DNA of 64,000 bases from an uncultured Planctomycetaceae bacterium (GTDB lineage: Bacteria > Planctomycetota > Planctomycetia > Planctomycetales > Planctomycetaceae): NCBI GenBank assembly GCA_937916515.1, contig CALFSX010000171.1, positions 1-64,000 of the forward strand, read 5' to 3'. The translations under genes were made by a program, and so were the position numbers. The notes beneath the pieces are model-generated. The model ran no database searches and was not told the origin of the DNA. It saw only the letters and a program-made list of their open reading frames with translations. Positions 46,001 to 53,302 of this stretch are shown here, one piece after another (the first letter of the stretch is position 1; every line of letters begins with the position of its first letter).

Positions 46001-46831
46001 CGATTCAATCAGCATCTGCATCAGGTTGACGATGGCATCAAAGCGGCGGACATGAGCCAGTTCGTGCGCCAAAATTAACTGCCAGTGTTCCGGTGGAATT
46101 CCGGTCATCATGGCCGGCGGAATCAGTATCACGGGCTTAAAAAAGCCCAACACCGCGGGATGCGTCGTGTTGGCGTTCATGACCAGCGTCACCAGCCGAC
46201 GCAGTTGCATGCGTTCGCAAAGGTGATTGGCCATCGCCTGCAAGTCGGTCAGATCAACGCCATCGCCCACTTCGGAAGCTCGTTGCAGCTGACGCAAACC
46301 CAGCAACGCATTCAGAGTTCTCAGCACCATCAACCCCACGCCGATCATCCAGACCATCAACAACCAGCGACTGATCTCCTGCCACTGCAAGGCCGCGACA
46401 CTCGGCACTGAGCCTTGCATGCCGACTGCCGTTTCAGTTCCCTGGCCATCTTTCGAAGGTGTTGGTGTGCTGACAATCGCTTTCGAATTTGATGACGGCG
46501 GCAAAGACGTCGTGGCACGTTCTGCAACGACTGATTCTGATTGGCTATTGACCTGTGATACGCCGGTCTGAGTTTCTTCAGGTTGCGACAGTTCGGCGAC
46601 CGGCTGCGATCGAAGGCGATGAACGCTGGACGCGGCCGCAAACGTGCCCACAACCGTCAGCAGCAAACCGCTGAGCGCGATGGCATAGCGCAGGTTGCTG
46701 TGCTTCACAGACAACTGCCGCAGTGCCAGCCAAACCAACAGCCCGACAACCGAACTGATCCACAGCGAATGCAGCAGGGCTTCCACCACAATTTGAGAAT
46801 GATCTGTCAGCCAATGAACAATGCGAGACAT
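43028..46831 (-). CDS. BlaR1-type M56 membrane metallopeptidase with large carboxypeptidase-regulatory-like extension
   Basis: A 1267-residue sensor-protease. The N-terminal third is the M56 domain: several TM helices (for example VEALLHSLWISSVVGLLVWLAL) and the zinc motif HELAH at 256-260. After TM helices near residue 390, the C-terminal 800 residues are repeated beta-sandwich modules of the carboxypeptidase-regulatory or Cna-B type. They replace the penicillin-binding sensor of classical BlaR1, so the ligand is unlikely to be a beta-lactam. ATG 46831 has GGAG 7 nt upstream; the frame is open to 46891 but that part is a repeat. It is downstream of blaI and should cleave it on signalling. 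Confidence 0.88.
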   Translation of the reverse strand: MSRIVHWLTDHSQIVVEALLHSLWISSVVGLLVWLALRQLSVKHSNLRYAIALSGLLLTVVGTFAAASSVHRLRSQPVAELSQPEETQTGVSQVNSQSESVVAERATTSLPPSSNSKAIVSTPTPSKDGQGTETAVGMQGSVPSVAALQWQEISRWLLMVWMIGVGLMVLRTLNALLGLRQLQRASEVGDGVDLTDLQAMANHLCERMQLRRLVTLVMNANTTHPAVLGFFKPVILIPPAMMTGIPPEHWQLILAHELAHVRRFDAIVNLMQMLIESALFFNPAVWWISRQVRIEREACCDAMAAKVTGQSIEFARMLLNVASGDWQHNATQASAAIERPPAMQTSLALTMSLADETHSGSVRDRVTRLADPNRKSAPRFTKAGLAVAFLALIGTGFALQRGTDFAVQKVAELMTPAERVETLARLQAEQSGVFVKSGTANGAAATEETDSNVDAVEAPKTMFEVKIIVRTNDGEPVPKGLLLRSTYHTRRNSTSSYSSSGTVTSGIDEGVPVYETSVKLPQSEFVIGGSAPGYAAFATAPRTIYEAADAAAIEITLTKGFDAKVVVQNEDGQPIPGAALTGGALVKLDGSSTGANSLQEVADADGAVQLTNCGELLYSLRVRAAGYQHESFEVHVQPDAPTLLTLKKARPTILKVVDDGTGELVRGAVCVEQFRETKSSNNSQSMWSTDPRDRPRKEWVILSESDSDGIMSVDQMRDDMKYTVAISAEGYGTFGISNLEAGIPEREIRLHKPITVSGRITGNLTQLQKDRSSPDKFTLRYRNPLGGEETRTASILSTTVDAEGRFVINDIVRGVIEFDLPGSESRQRITVTDSMDDVELQIAAPQPMPQSDIANVPMRDVVLRLTGVNKTAAARGFLRVSWHGAEPGLIQPGTDEPFVDNQIKLSVPVGVPLRYEAHGMVGYFVELKGQSVNIEAGSGAQVIDIPAEPAGAVHGQLIGVDGQPAAGGFINAYPASVSWLESWNGDAKSLNPSSQSGGSKFFRSLPFGGTYVVFARMTNADSLQWAVSEPFTIDGAHPVKQLDLQLQAGKPVTIRLQGQDGNPITTADVEFTISMKCEGITGTSSFSLITFTNSNGIARFASAMPEDSVGPLTITGRVSVSNVPRHIGFSAELSELSKRDGVYELSLQPAVSASGILIDAATGRPVPNAAIRVYPRDFEAASFKQNIRTTSDAKGKFHFNSLEPIEYTGHVDGAAIKGTKITMLPGGGYQMKPPITGLTSLSIVGGASQPVIWEVELVPDQDLKPLP

Positions 46832-46853
46832 CGGTTGCTCCGAAACTTTTTTA

Positions 46854-46917
46854 TGTAGCACAGCGGTCTCCGCTGTGATTCGCTGCGACAACTCTCAGTG
46901 GGGACCACTGAGCTACA
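46854..46917. repeat. Inverted pair of REP-like hairpins (BIME-like) between blaI and blaR1
   Basis: Two hairpin-forming units in opposite orientation: TGTAGCACAGCGGTCTCCGC (from 46854) and one ending GACCACTGAGCTACA (to 46917), each with an internal stem around CAGCGG or CAGTGG. The type differs from the REPs near the RAYT gene. It may dampen read-through from blaI to blaR1. Confidence 0.75.
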
Positions 46918-46933
46918 ATCCATCACCAACGCT

Positions 46934-47362
46934 CTACGACTTTTTCTTCCGAGGCTTTCCTCGAGCTTCCACTTCATCCAGCAGGCTGCGAAGTTCGCTG
47001 ATTTCGTCCGGGTCGACTTTGTCTTCATGCAGAAGATGTTGCAACGCCGCCTTGCGACTACCGCCAAACAGCTTCGTCACCAGACCCTGCAGCATAGGCA
47101 CCACCACTTTCTCGCGACTGACCACGGCTTCAAAAATATTGGCCAGGCCATCGCGGCCATTCACGGCCAGCAGGCCCTTCTTTTGCATCACCTGCATCAC
47201 AGACAACACCGACGTGTAGGCTCGATCTTTGCCGTCGGTCAATCGTTCCATGACCTGCCGCACCGTGCCCGGCCCGTGTTCCCAGATAACGCCCAGAATC
47301 TGCATTTCAAATTCGGCCGGCTGACCACTATCGCCCGCCGCCACCGTCGATTTCTTTGTCAT
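46934..47362 (-). CDS. BlaI/MecI/CopY-family transcriptional repressor
   Basis: A 142-residue winged-helix repressor. The DNA-binding part (about 18-85) has FEMQILGVIWEHGPGTVRQVMERL and a recognition helix in YTSVLSVMQVMQKKGLL, followed by a dimerisation helix bundle. A basic RGKPRKKKS tail ends the protein. BlaI proteins repress their own operon until cut by the partner M56 protease. Here the partner gene lies about 100 bp downstream, and two perfect dyads cover the promoter. AGGAGG sits 7 nt before the ATG. It is most likely the regulator of an envelope or nutrient response, not of beta-lactam resistance; no beta-lactamase is near. Confidence 0.9.
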   Translation of the reverse strand: MTKKSTVAAGDSGQPAEFEMQILGVIWEHGPGTVRQVMERLTDGKDRAYTSVLSVMQVMQKKGLLAVNGRDGLANIFEAVVSREKVVVPMLQGLVTKLFGGSRKAALQHLLHEDKVDPDEISELRSLLDEVEARGKPRKKKS

Positions 47363-47384
47363 GTCGTCCCTCCTGTTCTCAACG

Positions 47385-47418
47385 TACTGTATCGACAGTA
47401 TCTACTGTGTCAACAGTA
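47385..47418 (-). promoter_or_regulatory. Promoter and double BlaI-type operator
   Basis: Two perfect dyads, TACTGT-n4-ACAGTA, lie at 47385-47400 and 47403-47418, 2 bp apart. On the minus strand TTGACA (47413-47408), a 16-bp spacer and TACAGT (47391-47386) form the promoter, so the dyads cover both elements. The arrangement matches autoregulated BlaI/MecI operons. Confidence 0.85.
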
Positions 47419-47654
47419 AGTGAGTCAGGAAATCTTACAACAGGCGGGAAATGCATCTGAAAGACGGCGTCGCTGACAAGTAAAGGGCGCTGGCGGAACA
47501 GGCAATGGAAACGGAATTCCGGCAGCCATTCGCGTGCCAGACAAGCAGGCGAAGGTGCGGGGATGTTGCGTTTCGGGGGAGGGGATATTCACAATCGCCA
47601 TCTGTGCGGTTTGGAGGCAGCAGCAGTGGTCGAATTCATTCAGGGCGGTGGTCT

Positions 47655-48527
47655 CTATTCTGTTTTCACAACGGCAAGTTCCAACAGTTGCTTCAACCGC
47701 GTTGGATCTGTTGTTGTGACTTTTGCGACAAAGCCTTTCTTGTGTGCAAATCGGACTTCGTCGAGTGATTCGATTTGCGAAAAGTTCAATCGCTGGCTGT
47801 CGTCGTATCGCGTCAATCCGTAGCCGTCACCTCGCCGATCTGGATAGACCAGCGCCTGAATCTCGCTTGCTTTTCCTTCGCTTTCGATGAATGCGTAGAT
47901 CCCAAACGAAGGGTCATTGGAAATTGTATCGCTGTGCGCCAGAAACAATGCGCCAATCGGTTCACCGTCTGTTTCAATCGTCCAGTATTGACCGTGCTGT
48001 TTTAGGTAGTCCAGCCGTTCACGTAGCGTCCGCAGGTAGTTGACGATATCTTCGCCCACCATGCACATGACCTGGTAAATCGGGCTTTCGGGACCAATTT
48101 CTTGGTGGCTTGCAAAGCGGTTAAGCATCGTCATATCGACAGGCGAATTGAGTGCTCCCAACGCCGATCGAGGAATCTCCATTAACCGAGCCGCTTCGTT
48201 TGGTCCCAGCGTATCGAGCCATTCGGCCGGACGAAGCCATGGGCAGAATGCCAACGCGTCTTCGTAAAGACCGATACTTTGCAGCACAAGTGATAGCGCA
48301 CACAGTGGCGGAGCATCGCGAGGGAACTGATGATGGTCAAAATTGTTCAGGTCGGCATCATGAATATCGCCAACATCGACGACGCAGATTGATGGATCCG
48401 CCAAATCCTCATCCGTTGGTTCACGTCGCTGAATCGGCACCCCGTGTAAATGTGCCAACAAGCAACAGGCCAGAAAATCGTCTTTGTGGGCTCCGCCCGG
48501 ATGAGTCACTATCAGCTGAATGTTCAT
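47655..48527 (-). CDS. MYG1 family protein (UPF0160, DHH-like)
   Basis: A 290-residue cytoplasmic protein of the MYG1 group, related to DHH phosphoesterases; the eukaryotic member is reported as a 3'-5' RNA exonuclease. The N-terminal metal-binding signature THPGGAHKDDFLACCLL and the DHH-type motif FDHHQ (about 63-67) are intact. Asp52-Val-Gly-Asp in CVVDVGDIHD adds further metal ligands. The bacterial role is not established. No obvious ribosome site precedes the ATG at 48527. It neighbours the blaI operon on the same strand, with the operator region between them. Confidence 0.88.
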   Translation of the reverse strand: MNIQLIVTHPGGAHKDDFLACCLLAHLHGVPIQRREPTDEDLADPSICVVDVGDIHDADLNNFDHHQFPRDAPPLCALSLVLQSIGLYEDALAFCPWLRPAEWLDTLGPNEAARLMEIPRSALGALNSPVDMTMLNRFASHQEIGPESPIYQVMCMVGEDIVNYLRTLRERLDYLKQHGQYWTIETDGEPIGALFLAHSDTISNDPSFGIYAFIESEGKASEIQALVYPDRRGDGYGLTRYDDSQRLNFSQIESLDEVRFAHKKGFVAKVTTTDPTRLKQLLELAVVKTE

Positions 48528-48876
48528 GAAGCCGCGGTATTCGAATTTCGGATCAAGGTAAAATCAATCTGCCCACCCGCAACATACACGCAAGACGCCT
48601 GAATGGAACGCGCAAGACGGCGAAGAAAATCAGAAAGCCCCGACGCGGATTGTCGTTTTCCAGCCTTGCCCACCGATATTCAAGAATCAACAATCTGCGA
48701 TTGGCGACAACCCGTCAACGCACCCGTCACCGTCGCCATTCTGGAATTGCGTGGATATGTCGCGACAGTTGTGGCAAACTACACGGCTGGCTCACGTTTG
48801 TCCCTGGCCACTCAACGCACTTTGTTTGGCGATGACCACCGGGGCAAATTAATCAAATCGCTTTGCCAAAGAAAAC
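48528..48876. other. Divergent intergenic region, MYG1 / VF530 genes
   Basis: About 349 bp. An open frame (48603-48935, +) runs through it, but its composition is Arg-rich, it has no recognisable motif, and it overlaps the VF530 gene start by about 59 bp. I do not call it. No repeat or terminator is evident. Confidence 0.4.
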
Positions 48877-49185
48877 ATGAATCAATCACAGCCTGCAAAT
48901 CCGCTACATGGCGTCACGCTAAAAGCAATCCTTGAGTACCTGATTGCTGAGTATGGTTGGGAGAAGTTGGGTGAGCGCATCAACATCAAATGTTTTAACG
49001 ACCAGCCCAGCATCAACAGCAGTTTGAAGTTTCTTCGAAAAACACCCTGGGCTCGCGAAAAAGTTGAGACGCTATATGTGTACTCAATCAGTTACGACCA
49101 GCGACATGGTAAGAGCAAAGCAGTTGCCGACGAGAAACAGGTTGAAACGGAAAGTGTTTGGGACAAAGCACGCCGGAAGCAATGA
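48877..49185 (+). CDS. VF530-like (DUF2132) DNA-binding protein
   Basis: A 102-residue protein matching the VF530 family closely: [30 protein letters not shown], then [17 protein letters not shown]. The Vibrio fischeri member is a small helical protein with homology to DNA-binding folds; the function is unknown. The last 30 residues are charged and not part of the family. No ribosome site is clear before the ATG. It stands alone, followed by a REP pair. Confidence 0.88.
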   Translation: MNQSQPANPLHGVTLKAILEYLIAEYGWEKLGERINIKCFNDQPSINSSLKFLRKTPWAREKVETLYVYSISYDQRHGKSKAVADEKQVETESVWDKARRKQ

Positions 49186-49553
49186 GGCTGGTCTAAGGAA
49201 CGCCCGCTTGAACGCATAGCGGGCAGGTGCCGAGCAGGGATTTTTCTCCGCAGCGTCTTCTATTGCTTTTCACGCGATTTGGGCGACGAACAAGTAAGGC
49301 CGCCGCGACCATAATTTCGCCGTCGTATATTTGACGATATCATGTTGCCGCAAGAATGGTTATTTTTGCTAGAACTCATTTCAAAACTGATGGTGATCTG
49401 TAGGGCCGGTTCCTACCGGCCACATTCGCAGCGGTTTATCCAGTGGGAACCGGACCTACAGGAAACAAAGCCCGGTTTTGAAACTGCCTCTAACAACCTG
49501 TGGAATGTCGCTACTTAGCAAATAGGTAATATCAGCAACAGAAAACCTTCGAC
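49186..49553. other. Intergenic region with an inverted REP pair
   Basis: About 368 bp between two plus-strand genes. The only recognised element is the REP pair at 49400-49462. The promoter of the secreted hydrolase gene should lie to its right. Confidence 0.5.
49400..49462. repeat. REP pair (GTAGGGCCGG type), inverted
   Basis: A REP GTAGGGCCGGTTCCTACCGG (from 49400) and an inverted partner GTGGGAACCGGACCTAC (to about 49459), separated by 20 nt. It is the same family as the REPs flanking the RAYT gene at 50921 and 51633. Confidence 0.85.
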
Positions 49554-50924
49554 ATGAATTCATTCCTCTCACGATCAACTCAGCTGATCGTCGTTACCTT
49601 TGCGTTTGCCACAACCGCCGCGATGGCTCAGCAGGCTCCGTACGATACGTTTCCCGCAGCGGAAGCTCCGTACCATCGCGTTCGATACGAAGCATCCGAG
49701 CTACCCGGCGAGCTGATCTTTGCCGTGAATTACACCGTCTGGATTCCGGAAGGCGTTCAGACACTTCGCGGCGTTATCGTCCACCAGCATGGTTGCGGAG
49801 AAGGATCGTGCAGTTCCGGTTTGACGGGCGCTTACGACCTGCACTGGCAGGCCTTGGCCAAGAAGCATGGTTGTGCTCTGTTGTCGCCATCGTACGAACA
49901 GCCTCAAAACGCCGACTGTCAAATGTGGTGCGACCCCAGAAACGGTTCGGCCGCCGCGTTTGATAAAGCCCTTAAAGATCTCGGCAAAATGTCTGGGCAC
50001 CCGGAACTCGCCGATGCTCCCCTTGCACTTTGGGGACACAGCGGCGGTGGGCATTGGTGCGGCGGCATGGTGATGACTCAGCCCGAACGTATCGCTGCGG
50101 CGTGGCTTCGATCTGGTGTGCCGATGTTTGAAGCGAACCCTGATCGAACAGGGATTAAGCCGCACTCACTTCCGGACGCGGCGCTGCAAGTTCCCATGAT
50201 GTGCAATCCGGGGACCAAAGAAGGCGTCACCGTGAAGGATGGTCGGTTCGCCGGCGTATGGCCCTCCAATCTCGCGTTCTTCAACAAGGTTCGAGCAAGC
50301 GGCGGATTACTGGGAGTTGCCATCGATCCCTTGACGGCTCACGAATGTGGAAATTCTCGCTACATGGCGATTCCCTGGCTGGACAAATGCCTTGAACTAA
50401 GATTGCCGGAACAGCCGGGCGAAGCGTTGAAGACGATTTCACAGGAAACTGCCTGGCTGGCCGAACCCACTGGAACGACGGCGGTGCCCGCGGCAACGTT
50501 CGACGGGGATCCGCTGACCATGAGTTGGCTGCCGGACGAAAGCATCGCCAAGGCGTGGATGCAGTTTCGCCAGGACACAAACGTCGCCGATTCAACGGCA
50601 CCGCCCGCACCGACGGCGGTTGAAATCAAAGGCAGCCGTTTGACCTGGCGTGCGGAAGCGGACCTGGAAAGTGGCATTGAAAAATTCATCGTCATCCGTG
50701 ACGGTAAATTTCTGGCTGAGGTCACCGGCAGCGGCATAAATCGCTATGGCCGCCCACTGTTTCAAAACCTGCAATACAGCGATACTCCCACGCAACCGCT
50801 GGCCAAAATGGAATTCACGGACACAACGGCTGGCGACGCGCCGCACAAGTATGAAGTCATCACGGTCAACACCGTGGGCGTGAAATCAAAGCCAACGGCT
50901 GCCACCCGAAGCACAGCCAAGTAG
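49554..50924 (+). CDS. Secreted alpha/beta hydrolase with C-terminal fibronectin-like region
   Basis: A 456-residue secreted protein. The signal peptide is about residues 1-25 (ending AMA). The hydrolase core shows [13 protein letters not shown] (oxyanion region), [12 protein letters not shown] and the nucleophile elbow GHSGGG near residue 163. A His in [13 protein letters not shown] is a candidate for the catalytic His. Residues from about 345 ([19 protein letters not shown]) look like a fibronectin type III-like module. The fold is that of the PHB-depolymerase or feruloyl-esterase-like group; the substrate is not known. The TAG stop codon (50922-50924) lies inside a REP element. Confidence 0.82.
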   Translation: MNSFLSRSTQLIVVTFAFATTAAMAQQAPYDTFPAAEAPYHRVRYEASELPGELIFAVNYTVWIPEGVQTLRGVIVHQHGCGEGSCSSGLTGAYDLHWQALAKKHGCALLSPSYEQPQNADCQMWCDPRNGSAAAFDKALKDLGKMSGHPELADAPLALWGHSGGGHWCGGMVMTQPERIAAAWLRSGVPMFEANPDRTGIKPHSLPDAALQVPMMCNPGTKEGVTVKDGRFAGVWPSNLAFFNKVRASGGLLGVAIDPLTAHECGNSRYMAIPWLDKCLELRLPEQPGEALKTISQETAWLAEPTGTTAVPAATFDGDPLTMSWLPDESIAKAWMQFRQDTNVADSTAPPAPTAVEIKGSRLTWRAEADLESGIEKFIVIRDGKFLAEVTGSGINRYGRPLFQNLQYSDTPTQPLAKMEFTDTTAGDAPHKYEVITVNTVGVKSKPTAATRSTAK

Positions 50925-50942
50925 GGCCGGTTCCTACCGGCC
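50921..50942 (+). repeat. REP, left of the RAYT gene
   Basis: GTAGGGCCGG-TTCCTACCGG-CC forms a short GGCCGG/CCGGCC hairpin. Its second to fourth bases are the stop codon of the upstream hydrolase gene. Confidence 0.88.
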
Positions 50943-51025
50943 GTTCGAAGTTGTTTCGCAACCTATTTCCGATCGGAATGCGGGATTAAATGTGTTTCGT
51001 CCACCATTGATTTGAATATCCTGAC

Positions 51026-51592
51026 ATGCCGAATTGGAGACGAGCCGTTGTTCCTGGTGGAACCTTCTTCTTTACCGTTGTGACCGACCAACGTCGGCCA
51101 GTCTTCACAACGCCGAACGCGCGAACGATTCTGGGCAATGTGATTCGAGAATGCCAACAAACACATCCATTTGAGATTCGTGCTCTCGTGTTGCTACCAG
51201 ATCATCTCCACGCCATCTGGTGCATGCCATCTGGAGATGCCAACTACTCTGGCCGATGGCAGTGGATCAAGACGCAGTTTACTCAGCGGTGGCTTGCTGC
51301 CGGTGGCACCGAATGTGCTGTCACCGATGGGAGGAAGAACGATGGCCGCCGTGGAGTTTGGCAACCGAAGTTCTGGGAACACACCATCGAAGAGGAAGAC
51401 GACTTCCAGAACCACTTTGATTACATCCATTACAATCCAGTAAAACATGGCTACGTCCACTGCCCGACTGATTGGCCATGGTCGAGCTTTCATCGTTGGG
51501 TTGAAGCCGGTGTGTATCCCGAGCGTTGGGCGTGTGGAGATCGAGATGAAGTTCCTTGTTTCGATCGAATCAAAAATACGGTTGGTGAGTAG
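51026..51592 (+). CDS. REP-associated tyrosine transposase (RAYT, Y1_Tnp)
   Basis: A 188-residue HUH single-strand nuclease of the IS200/IS605-like RAYT group. The two metal-binding His are His60 and His62 in PDHLHAIW, and the catalytic Tyr is probably Tyr133 in FDYIHYNPVKHG. RAYTs cut and join REP hairpins and are thought to spread them. REPs of one family lie 84 bp upstream (50921) and 41 bp downstream (51633) in opposite orientation, the usual RAYT setting. It is full length and intact by motif. It is transcribed like its neighbours and is likely a resident, domesticated gene. Confidence 0.93.
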   Translation: MPNWRRAVVPGGTFFFTVVTDQRRPVFTTPNARTILGNVIRECQQTHPFEIRALVLLPDHLHAIWCMPSGDANYSGRWQWIKTQFTQRWLAAGGTECAVTDGRKNDGRRGVWQPKFWEHTIEEEDDFQNHFDYIHYNPVKHGYVHCPTDWPWSSFHRWVEAGVYPERWACGDRDEVPCFDRIKNTVGE

Positions 51593-51632
51593 GGGGTAAA
51601 CCTCAAGACAATGACAGCTTATCGATAAGCAA

Positions 51633-51655
51633 CGGCCGGTGGGAACCGGCCCTAC
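51633..51655 (-). repeat. REP, right of the RAYT gene (inverted)
   Basis: CGGCCGGTGGGAACCGGCC followed by CTAC, the reverse complement form of the REP at 50921 with a slightly different loop (GGTGGGAACC). Confidence 0.88.
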
Positions 51656-51711
51656 GTTGTTCCATTCAACTTGTCGTAGCATTGGGGCCGTTTGGAGGCT
51701 AGAATTTAGGC

Positions 51712-53001
51712 ATGACAAACTTAACCAATTTCAATCGTCGTCGATTCGTGATTCGCACTCTTGCCGGATCGTTTGCTCTGCCTGGACTTCCGTCTTTGAT
51801 GGGGAAGTCGTTTGGGCGTGATTCGGCCATTCAACAGGCTCGCGGAGCTGGCGCGGGGGCTCGTCGCTTTGTGGCCGTCGGGAATTTGCTTGGCTTTCAG
51901 CAGAAGCATTTTTTTCCGGAAACCACCGGCAGCGAATTCGAACAAACGACCCTGCTGAAGCCGCTTGAGGCAAATCGTGATCAGATCACCGTCTACCGAG
52001 GACTCGATCACGGACTGCGCGGTGGACACTTTGCCGTGCATACGTTCCTGTCGGGCGTGCTGCATCACGAATCGAAAAATCGCCGCGATGGCAATGTTAC
52101 CATTGACCAGTTCATCGCCGATGAAGTGGGCATTCAAACGCGGTTTCCTTCGCTGACTGTCGGCTCCGAAGGCGGCATTCACGGCGGTTGCCAGATGTCG
52201 TGGACAAGGTCGGGTGTGCGAGTTCCGCCGATTACTGGCCCGGCCGAATTGTTCAGCAAGTTGTTTGTGACGGAATCGAAGGAACGCCTGGCTCAGCAGG
52301 TTAAAGAAAATTCGCTGCAGGCTTCGATTCTGGATTCTATTCGAGAAGAAGCGGGATCGCTTTCCAAACGCGTCAACCAGGAAGACAAGACCAAACTGGA
52401 CGAATACTTCAGTTCAATCCGCGACGTTGAAAAACGGCTCGAAGGTCGTCGGCAGTGGTCTGATCAGCCCAAGCCGAAAGCGCCGTTTGAACAACCGGCC
52501 GACACCAACACGGTTGACGATCTTCCGATGCTGTACGAACTGATCGCGCTGGCGTTGCAAACCGATTCGACTCGAGTGGCGACTCTGGAAATCGGCGGCA
52601 GCTTTTTGCCTCAGAATCTGGGAATCGATAAGTCTTACCACAGCCTTTCGCATCACGGCAACGATGAAGAAGCAGTCGCGAATTTGATTACCCTGGAAAC
52701 TTATCAGCTGGAACAATTCGGTAAATTTCTGACTCGGCTTGCTGGTATGCAGGATGGCGAACACAGCTTGCTGGATTCCACGGCGGTGTTGTTCGGCAGC
52801 GGTATGGGCAACGGCAGTTCGCACACTAACAGCGACCTGCCCATCGTTCTGGCCGGTGGTGGTTACGGCAAGGGGCAGTTCAAGAAGGTTGCTTCCGACG
52901 GTGTCGGCAAGGTTCCGCTATGCAATCTGTTTGTCGATATCGCTCAGCGCATGGGCATCGAGAAAGAATCGTTCGGAACCAGCACTGGCACCTTTTCGTA
53001 A
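51712..53001 (+). CDS. DUF1552 domain protein (Tat-exported)
   Basis: A 429-residue protein of DUF1552, found in planctomycetes and relatives as partner of the DUF1592 cytochrome. A twin-arginine signal (RRRFVIRTLAGSFALPGLPS) directs export. Family features include NLLGFQQKHFFPE, HFAVHTFLSGV, IDQFIADEVG, the long helix RVNQEDKTKLDEYFSSIRDVEKRLE, and GSGMGNGSSHTNSDLPIVLAGGGYG, which resembles alkaline-phosphatase or DUF1501-type active-site loops. Enzymatic activity is unproven. It is the likely first gene of a pair with the DUF1592 protein downstream, although repeats PR2 and PR1 lie between them (about 250 bp). Confidence 0.9.
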   Translation: MTNLTNFNRRRFVIRTLAGSFALPGLPSLMGKSFGRDSAIQQARGAGAGARRFVAVGNLLGFQQKHFFPETTGSEFEQTTLLKPLEANRDQITVYRGLDHGLRGGHFAVHTFLSGVLHHESKNRRDGNVTIDQFIADEVGIQTRFPSLTVGSEGGIHGGCQMSWTRSGVRVPPITGPAELFSKLFVTESKERLAQQVKENSLQASILDSIREEAGSLSKRVNQEDKTKLDEYFSSIRDVEKRLEGRRQWSDQPKPKAPFEQPADTNTVDDLPMLYELIALALQTDSTRVATLEIGGSFLPQNLGIDKSYHSLSHHGNDEEAVANLITLETYQLEQFGKFLTRLAGMQDGEHSLLDSTAVLFGSGMGNGSSHTNSDLPIVLAGGGYGKGQFKKVASDGVGKVPLCNLFVDIAQRMGIEKESFGTSTGTFS

Positions 53002-53050
53002 ACCCGATCGTCATGCACGCATCTAGCTGGAGAGCGCCAAATCGCAATCT

Positions 53051-53114
53051 GCCGCCGGGCGTTAGCCCCGGTTTTTACGGGTCATTTGGAGGAACCGGGG
53101 CTAACGCCCTGCGG
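53051..53114. repeat. PR2 palindromic repeat, copy 2
   Basis: Arms GCCGCCGGGCGTTAGCCCCG... (53051-53073) and ...GGGCTAACGCCCTGCGGC (53092-53114), about 23 bp each with an 18-nt loop. Same family as 22571-22633. It lies between the DUF1552 and DUF1592 genes. Confidence 0.88.
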
Positions 53115-53165
53115 CTCATGAAGACAACAAATCGGCAGCAGTTTTGTTCAACCGGGCGCTGTTCA

Positions 53166-53302
53166 GTTAGCGTCTTACTAAAAATGATGTGCACATGTTG
53201 CGCGCATGTTGGTCGTCGCGACAACGGAGCGGCTCGGCGGTTCGAACGTCCCATGCTATTCCGCCTGCCACGCCACTGGGTCAAGGGCGGAGCCCTTGTT
53301 GT
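53166..53302 (+). repeat. PR1 dispersed repeat, copy D (runs into the DUF1592 gene)
   Basis: Contains GTCTTACTAAAAA, GATGTGCACATG, GCGACAACGGAGCGGCTCGG, GTCCCATG, GCCACGCCACTGGGTCAAGG and the tail GGGC-GGA-GCCC. Its last 50 bp (53253-53302) are in frame with the DUF1592 protein and include the apparent start codon. Confidence 0.85.

Noticed and set aside
48603-48935. Arg-rich open frame before the VF530 gene
   Set aside because: No motif, no ribosome site and an overlap with the VF530 start; probably chance.
52920-53252. Upstream extension of the DUF1592 gene
   Set aside because: It runs back across PR1 and PR2 repeats and into the DUF1552 gene in another frame; no signal peptide or ribosome site supports it.
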